64,000 nt of DNA, from the NCBI GenBank assembly GCA_964059195.1, contig CAXKWD010000003.1, positions 22,860,606-22,924,605 on the forward strand, written 5' to 3'. The position numbers were made by a program, and so were the translations under genes. The DNA comes from Ectobius pallidus. Taxonomy: Eukaryota; Arthropoda; Insecta; Blattodea; Ectobiidae. Shown in pieces: positions 56,731-64,000 of the stretch. The notes under the pieces are model-generated. The model did no database searches. It was not told the origin of the DNA and worked only from the letters and a program-made list of their open reading frames with translations. Every line of letters begins with the position of its first letter. Position 1 is the first letter of the stretch.

Positions 56731-58206
56731 TAGTAAAGAATATAGGCAAGGGGAAGAAAAATGATAAGAGGTTCTACGAAAGAAGTAAAACAGGGAGAAA
56801 TATGGATAAAATGAAGTTACGAAGGAAAGAAATAAAGGAAAGACAAATCAATCAAATGAGGATAGAAAACCAGCAGGACACCAGAACTAAATAACTGACC
56901 TGATGGAATAGTAAAATTACATTAGGGCAAGCATAAGAAACTAGGCGAGATTATTTGACATCAGAACATAATCATTGCAAAATAATATATTAACGAACAT
57001 CGGTTAAAGACAAAGAGAGACTAAGTGGTAGCAAGTCCACAATGCGAAGTTGAAAACTGTTCACTTGATTGAAGTGAGGCAGATCTAAAACGCTTGGTTG
57101 GTTTTAAGCGTAGCAAACAAGTGCCTACAAATTATATTTATGTACTCCTTTTAAGAGTTCTCTTCTGAGCCTATTATTACTATTCAAGAAGAGCTGATTC
57201 CTACATCAGTATAATAAATTAGCAGGTGTGTTGAACAAATCTAGCTCAAGATGTATTAAAGTAAGGGCAATGGGATCTTTCAACTCCTGCATTTCGGTCG
57301 ACGACCGGCACAACAAATATAATTTAATTCTGGGCTCTTCAACATTCTGCAGAATTTAAAAATATTTCGAAACTTGCTGTGCTAATAACCCTTTTCTAAT
57401 ATGTTGTTTCAAAGCCCGAATAACTTATAAGATGTGGGATGAAATGCTTCAATGAGTCGAATAAAGAGACAAGATTAAAAAATCAGTCAACCATCACATT
57501 GCGTGGAAAGTTGAGTCTAAGATAGTCAAGTACTGCACAGTCAATGGGGAAGATAAAAATTTAAAAACAGGATAAAACATTTGCATTACTGTTTTCGTTT
57601 ATCAAATTATTCGTCCATTTTCATAATTCCAGCAGCAGTACTTTGGAAGATATATTTTTAAGACGTAAAATGGAGATTCATGTGAGAAATACGAGTCTTT
57701 AAACTAAACAAATGGTTCTAATAAAATTCTAATTGTCATATCATAAAAAGGTAGACTGATAGATTGGAGTAAAACGTAGACCTAATATCTAAAGCATCGA
57801 CATTGAAAAATTCTGCATGTTGCTGCTGTATATAAGCTACTCTGAATTGTTTTGCCCGTATTGTTAAACTTATTTGTGTGATTTTCACTAAGACTTCTGT
57901 GAGATGGTTTATTCTAATATTGCCCGTTAATTTAAATCTGGTTATATGTATTTGCTTATTTCTGGGTCTGCTGTTTGTTATGTAGGGCCAATTAGAATAA
58001 CTGCCTGAGTAGGATTTTAGATTTTCAATCTTGAATTTTTATTTCGCAATCTTGGGTCCCCAAATCATGACATTGAACAGCCCTGATGTTAAGACACTTA
58101 AATAAACATATTTATATAAATGCGTTTTGATCTCTTCTATTCAGTTGCTCGTCATGGTCCATAGCACTTTACTGGTAGACGCAAGAGCGACGACAATTTT
58201 ATTGGC

Positions 58207-58259
<53 letters not shown>

Positions 58260-59817
58260 GCGCTCTTCCTCTTATTCTATCAGTTCGAGAGTACATTCAG
58301 ACTAACTCAAATGTGTGTTCTTCCAATCGGAACAAAATTTAACTCTATAAATTCAAATCAGTGCAATAAAAAAACTAAGATGTCTCTGAAACCAGTCTTC
58401 ATTAGTATTTGGATAGGGCTACTGCCCTGCTTTGCGTAGGTCATGTGGAAAATGGTATGACAAAATAAGAACATCTTTCTGGGTACAAGCACACTGCTAC
58501 TACAAGATTAGCAATCGGCAAGTAGATTCGTGCACGCAGCAAAAGGAAACGAAAGAATAATCATGAAAATCGGAGAACGAATTAAAATTCCTTTGCGACA
58601 AGGTAAGGAAAAGTATTACTATTGGAAAAGTAATCAATGAAAGGGATGATAAACAAACGAACAAGACATAATCTAAGACAGCTGATAAAAATAAAGGAAC
58701 ATACCAAAAAATATATTTTCGAAAGAAAAACAGAAAACAGCGAAATAAATGTACAAACAAACACACAAAGACTAAAGTCACAGATGTAGATATATGGAGT
58801 GACATTATTATGAAAGAAACAAATAATAGACAGAGTTAAATCGCATAAACAAGTAAGTGAAAAGGGCAGGAGAATGAAAGCAGAGAGAAATTATCAAAAT
58901 ATTTCGCCAATGGTCTCTTTTTGGTTCGATATCTCTCATTTCTGTGTTTTATTACACACAGCATAACAGTCAAAAGCATACCAACTAAATTCTGGAGATT
59001 ATAGCCTATTAAAGGAAGTTATGAATATTATATAGGCCTATGAACAAAAGGAAACAATGACTTCAAAAACAAATAAAATAGCATTTCGAAAGCTGAACGC
59101 TGAATAAACAAGAGGTACGGTGTAATAAAAAAAAATGGAATCTACATTAGCATATCAACCCATGAAAGTAGAAAGTAATCCTCTTATTAAAAGAAGAAGA
59201 AAGAAAACTCAACTCTAAGACAACAGTAAAGCCTCATAAATAATCATGAGTTTCCTGGTAAAGAGTAGGCCTACATGTGGAAGAAGCTTGAATGTCGATG
59301 TTCAACATATTGCATTTATAAATATGCACTCGGTGTATATGGAAATAATGGAAATGCATGTAACTTATTCTACGTGTACACAGTCCCACAGAATGTTTTG
59401 TAAATTACTCGTAATCCTATGGAGGCATGGGAATCTACAATGAATGTAAAATTAAATAACGGGTTCTTCCTTGTTATGTGTTTACAGTTAAAGTAAACAG
59501 CTATCTAGTGGTAAATATGATAATACAGGAGAGTCGTAGAATTGATAAATCTGGACAGAAATTATGAAGAACAGATACGAAGAAAAACTTGCAAAAAAAA
59601 TTCTGGTAGTTTAAGTTATTTATTAAAATAATTTTATTAAATCAGAGAAATAATTAATGGAATGATTTAAGTAAAACATATAGTAGGCCTACATGCCAAT
59701 AAAATCGAAAAAAAAAAAGAATTCTGGTAGGCTATAACGGGGACGCAGCTGCAGGCTAAATGAAACGTCTTGTGCATACTGCCTAAATCTAGCGCGTTTC
59801 GGATGTTACGATTTTTA
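56731..59817. other. No gene; (TC)n at 58208-58256
   Basis: About 3 kb of AT-rich DNA. A TC array of about 50 bp is at 58208-58256. The overlapping minus-strand frames at 58500-58805 are Phe/Leu-rich low-complexity reading, and I see no family in them. TAGGCCTA octamers occur at 59033, 59266 and 59684. Confidence 0.45.
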
Positions 59818-60565
59818 CTTCCTCTGCCCGTACCATAGGTACTATAGGTAGAGGAAGTATTGTTTTCGACCCTAAAATTCGAAGTTGAGTTTTTAGCATA
59901 TATACACGTTTCAAGTGTGTGTGTCTGTGTGTCTGTCTGTCTGTGTGGAAGTTTGTGAACAGGCTAGCTCCGAAACGGAGAATCGTATGAAAACAAAATT
60001 TCGTATTTGGGTCAGGTACCTTCTGAAGATGTGATTCGAAGATTGGCGACAAATTTCTCTTATTTTTAAGGGGACTTTACATGAAGAAATTTTCGTTTTT
60101 CGCGATTTTCTCGAAAACGGCTCTAACGATTTTCTTTAAAATTTGCTAAAACTTTTATTTGAAACTTTTTTTCGAAAAAATTCTCTGAGGGTAGTTACAA
60201 GCCACCCACTGTTCACCCACTGTTTGTAGAAATTTTGTCTTGCGTGATGAACAACTGAATACACGCTCTTTCATGGCCTGTTATTCTATAAAAGAATGTA
60301 AAGTGAGAAAGTTGTATTGTTGGCCATGCATAGAGTAAATATATGAGGGAAATATTCGATGAAGTTCGGAAATTATTCTTTACGGCGGAAAGTTCAATAA
60401 ACGTCTGCAGTCACATGTTCTTTTTTTTTAAGTTTGTTATATAGCCTTGCGCTTTTAGTCGGATCATTGAAAGAAGAGGTATTTTATAGGATAATTAGCG
60501 TAAAATTGTGTTTTGAGATTCTGTAAAAGGATATGTGAATACTACTTTTATTTGGGCAGAGGAAG
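59818..60565. mobile_element. Possible PIF/Harbinger-like MITE
   Basis: Ends cttcctctgccc and gggcagaggaag are perfect 12-bp inverted repeats flanked by TTA on both sides (59815-59817 and 60566-60568). The left end also folds on itself (ggtagaggaagt at 59852-59863). A (tgtctg)n run is at 59918-59945. No transposase. Short ends make the call tentative. Confidence 0.55.
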
Positions 60566-60935
60566 TTATGTGACATTCACATCAGATTTTTTTTCATATG
60601 ACCAAATGAATTATGAACCGGCTGCGCGGTGATTTTCGTATTCGCAATGGCGGCACTCGTTGTCGTCACTGATTTAACGTGTGAATTACACGTATATTTT
60701 AAAAAAAGAGGGCTTGGATTCATAGTTATTATAATTTTTTAAAATTAAATTAAATCATAGGTATATATAGGTATATAGGTAGGTATATATATATTTAATT
60801 AAGTTAAATTATACTCGGGCAAGGGTAAGAACTGGTAAGAATTGTGAAAATGTACAAAACAAAAGGCCTTAAATCCGCTTGATGATGTGCTTTTGCAGAA
60901 ATATGAATATTTTTCACCACTTGAGCTATAAGTCT

Positions 60936-61235
60936 AATTGAGGGATCTCTTAGCAAACCCGGCAACCTCCAGTTTTATAAAAGGTTGAGATGCTAACTCT
61001 TCATGAAAGTTTAATGGATTTTCTGGTAGATATTAATGCAAGCGTTGCAAATTTGAGTTCCTCCCTTATGTCGGATTTGTAACAAAGTTGAGTTCTTCCC
61101 TTATGTGATAGGTCGGATTTGTAACAACATACACTAAATTTTTAGCAGGAAATGAATTAAACTTTCATTAGAAATTAGCATCTCTATCTTTTCTTCAAAA
61201 TGGAGTTTGCCGGTTTGCTAATACACCCCTCAATT
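60936..61235. mobile_element. Foldback element with arms of about 100 bp
   Basis: Left aattgagggatctcttagca and right complement aattgaggggtgtattagca continue as inverted repeats over about 90-100 bp (ggcaacctcc, gagatgctaa, tgaaagtttaat). The loop holds a tandem duplication of about 40 bp (gagttcctcccttatgtcgg; gagttcttcccttatgtgat), at about 61050-61125. Confidence 0.75.
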
Positions 61236-61873
61236 GGTTTTAATGTCAAATAAGGCAGACATTGAATTTTCCTATGCGAAATAATACCGAAAATAACAAA
61301 ACCTTTTGCATTTTTAACATTTTTATTTACCGCACCCTACTTATAATATTATGAATTACTAAATTATAGTCTTCCACATAAATACACGCATTACGTAGAA
61401 CCCATGGCTTTACTTCCCTTTCTGGAATAAAGCGTTCGTGTAAAAGGTACAGCGTATTACATAAAGCACAACAATCTGTGACAATGAATAGGCGTATCTA
61501 AGCGAGAAATCACATCACTTTCTAACAAGACATAAACAAATAAGGCCAGTGAAGTGTGGAGGATGTCAAGCATCCAGCACGCAAGCGCAGGGATCGTTAG
61601 TATAAACAATTTGATATGTACACAATAATTACTTGTATGTAACTTACTACAGGCTGCGTACACACAAGTGACAAATGCTCTCGTCTGCTCAGAGGTTCTG
61701 GGTATAGCTCTAGAGGTCAAGTGGGTACACTTATTCTGTTTCCCCTAAGTGACCTGGTCAACCTTGAGGTCATCAAAACATTCTAACACCAACAAAAATT
61801 AGTTGTAACACTATGTACAGACAATCCATATACTTGTGTGGTAGTGTAAACTTGAATGATAATGGTGTTTGCT
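61236..61873. other. No gene recognised
   Basis: An 87-codon minus-strand frame at 61457-61720 has no motif. Confidence 0.4.
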
Positions 61874-61948
61874 TCCTCCTCCTCCTCCTCCTCCTCCTCC
61901 TCCTCCTCCTCCTCCTCCTCTTCTTCTTCTTCTTCTTCTTCTTCTTCT

Positions 61949-62029
<81 letters not shown>
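61874..62029. repeat. Three-part compound microsatellite (TCC)n(TTC)n(ATT)n
   Basis: About 47 bp of TCC, then 30 bp of TTC, then 79 bp of ATT, with no interruption between blocks. The poly-Leu, Ser, Asn and Glu open frames on both strands come from this array. Confidence 0.97.
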
Positions 62030-62086
62030 GGGCAAGGCATTTGATGATTTTGCATCTTTTTTATATGAAGGTTAAAAGATAGCTCG

Positions 62087-62188
62087 AATATTTGTATTTG
62101 TATTTGTATTTGTATTTGTATTTGATTTGATTAACAATAGGCAGAAATAAATAATAATGATAATAATAATAATAATAATAATAATAAT
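62087..62188. repeat. (TATTTG)n and (AAT)n short arrays
   Basis: Five to six copies of tatttg at 62088-62123 and about 30 bp of AAT at 62158-62188. Confidence 0.9.
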
Positions 62189-62716
62189 ATTTACAAGTAT
62201 GTATCATGAAATAATTGATGAATTAAGAGCAATTTGTTTTTGCATTTTTCGTCATTTTCAAGAGGTAACTTAGGTCTTTTTTGGCAATTTTAGGCCATTT
62301 TCTACATGTTTAGGCCATTTTCGGCATTTTAAGTCTTTTTTCGGCATTTTCAGGTCATGTTTCAGTGGAGGTAGAGAGAAGCTTTTCCATGTAGGCCTAC
62401 AAATCGTTACTTTCAGACAAAAGACAAAAGTTTGTATTTGAGAATCTCCGCCAAGTGTCTATAGTTAATTTTAATTCAGGTTTATTATAAATACCATAGT
62501 TGTTTGTCTAGTATCAATACAGATTTTTTTCTCTTTTTAAATGGCACATATTAGCTATGAGCAATTCAGTATAATATTCTCAGAAATTATATAAATTTTC
62601 AAGGAAAGGAGTGGTTTGTTTGAATTTTAATGTTGACCGCGTTACTTTCCGGGTTGAATTGGGTACGTGTGGAAAATTTCGTGCAAATTGGTTAAGACAT
62701 GTAGATTTGTATAGGG
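62189..62716. other. No gene; ttttaggcca-type quasi-repeats
   Basis: 62270-62360 repeats ttttaggccattttc/ttttcggcatttt units, like the interiors of the hAT-type MITEs. 62640-62700 (ggaaaatttcgtgcaaattg on the plus strand) resembles the sequence next to tetranucleotide arrays in other elements here. Confidence 0.4.
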
Positions 62717-64000
62717 ACATACATACCCACATACATACATACATACATACATACATACCCACATACATACATACCCACATACATACATACCCACATACAT
62801 ACATACCCACATACATACATACATACATACATACATACATACATACATACATACATACATACATACATACATACATACATACATACATACATACATACAT
62901 ACATACATACATACATACATACATACATACATACATACATACATACATACATACATACATACATACATACATACATACATACATACATACATACATACAT
63001 ACATACATACATACATACATACATACATACATACATACATACATACATACATACATACATACATACATACATACATACATACATACATACATACATACAT
63101 ACATACATACATACATACATACATACATACATACATACATACATACATACATACATACATACATACATACATACATACATACATACATACATACATACAT
63201 ACATACATACATACATACATACATACATACATACATACATACATACATACATACATACATACATACATACATACATACATACATACATACATACATACAT
63301 ACATACATACATACATACATACATACATACATACATACATACATACATACATACATACATACATACATACATACATACATACATACATACATACATACAT
63401 ACATACATACATACATACATACATACATACATACATACATACATACATACATACATACATACATACATACATACATACATACATACATACATACATACAT
63501 ACATACATACATACATACATACATACATACATACATACATACATACATACATACATACATACATACATACATACATACATACATACATACATACATACAT
63601 ACATACATACATACATACATACATACATACATACATACATACATACATACATACATACATACATACATACATACATACATACATACATACATACATACAT
63701 ACATACATACATACATACATACATACATACATACATACATACATACATACATACATACATACATACATACATACATACATACATACATACATACATACAT
63801 ACATACATACATACATACATACATACATACATACATACATACATACATACATACATACATACATACATACATACATACATACATACATACATACATACAT
63901 ACATACATACATACATACATACATACATACATACATACATACATACATACATACATACATACATACATACATACATACATACATACATACATACATACAT
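62717..64000. repeat. Long (ACAT)n tetranucleotide array running off the window
   Basis: The first about 90 bp contain five accc-type variants at irregular spacing. From about 62809 to the window end the array is pure acat (about 1.19 kb, about 298 units). Three minus-strand frames are open because the repeat encodes Met-Tyr-Val-Cys in each; none is a gene. The true length is unknown because the array is cut by the window edge. Confidence 0.97.

Noticed and set aside
56625..56894. 89-codon Lys/Arg-rich frame
   Set aside because: It starts inside and ends outside a Helitron, so it cannot be an ancestral gene; composition explains the basic residues.
61783..62082. Poly-Asn/Glu, poly-Leu/Phe/Ile and poly-Ser/Leu frames
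   Set aside because: They are the six-frame reading of the (TCC)(TTC)(ATT) microsatellite.
62580..64000. Three overlapping 430-470-codon minus-strand frames (Met-Tyr-Val-Cys repeats)
   Set aside because: Pure read-through of the ACAT array; all three frames are open by arithmetic, with no start context or conserved domain.
1..64000. LTR retrotransposon, CRISPR array, bacterial operon or endogenous virus
   Set aside because: I saw no paired long terminal repeats with gag/pol/env motifs, no regularly spaced repeat-spacer units and no viral protein motifs on either strand.

Overview
This window is AT-rich eukaryotic intergenic DNA, almost certainly from an arthropod with a large, repeat-filled genome. 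My best guess is a cockroach-like (blattodean) insect. The guess rests on several non-LTR retrotransposon tails of the endonuclease-reverse transcriptase type that are very common in cockroach genomes, on insect-type CCTAA telomere-like units inside one element, and on the density of tRNA-headed SINEs, MITEs and Helitrons. The species is an inference. I found no host protein-coding gene, no real tRNA or rRNA gene, no CRISPR array and no operon. Almost all long open frames are microsatellite read-through or lie inside transposons.

Layout. 0-6 kb: three retrotransposon or SINE relics, and a foldback element at 3.8-4.45 kb with a SINE inserted in its loop. 5.4-6.0 kb: a degenerate hAT-like element. 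7.6-8.2 and 13.66-14.29 kb: two inverted copies of a composite element. 12.8-15.6 kb: a hAT MITE with a clean 8-bp duplication, then a pogo-like MITE directly abutted by a second hAT MITE. 18.0-18.9 kb: a reverse-transcriptase relic split by a hairpin element that has a 91-bp inverted repeat, a target duplication and a hammerhead-like core. 20.9-21.4 kb: a SINE broken by a 136-bp inverted-repeat element carrying telomere-like DNA. 22-30 kb: three Helitrons (one mosaic), SINEs and a 1-kb element with an internal tandem array. 31.5-34.2 kb: another hAT MITE, a SINE, and an internally deleted Tc1/mariner element with perfect 31-bp ends. 37.8-39.6 kb: a multi-level nest of non-LTR elements in a SINE. 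41-55 kb: TA- and TTA-flanked MITEs, RT tails and a Helitron. 56-62 kb: a second Helitron family, a possible PIF/Harbinger MITE and a foldback element. 62.7 kb to the end: an ACAT array of about 1.28 kb that runs off the window.

How the pieces relate: most elements here are non-autonomous and would have depended on enzymes encoded elsewhere (L1/RTE/CR1-type machinery for SINEs and tails, and hAT, Tc1/mariner, PIF and Helitron enzymes for the MITEs and Helitrons). The most interesting signals are the hammerhead-like hairpin element at 18.5-18.8 kb, the mosaic Helitron at 25.7-26.3 kb, the deleted mariner that keeps only the ends of its transposase, the 136-bp element with a CCTAA core, a 40-bp sequence present seven times, and a strong excess of the octamer TAGGCCTA. 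Target duplications, terminal repeats and translations were all read by eye; no database search was possible.
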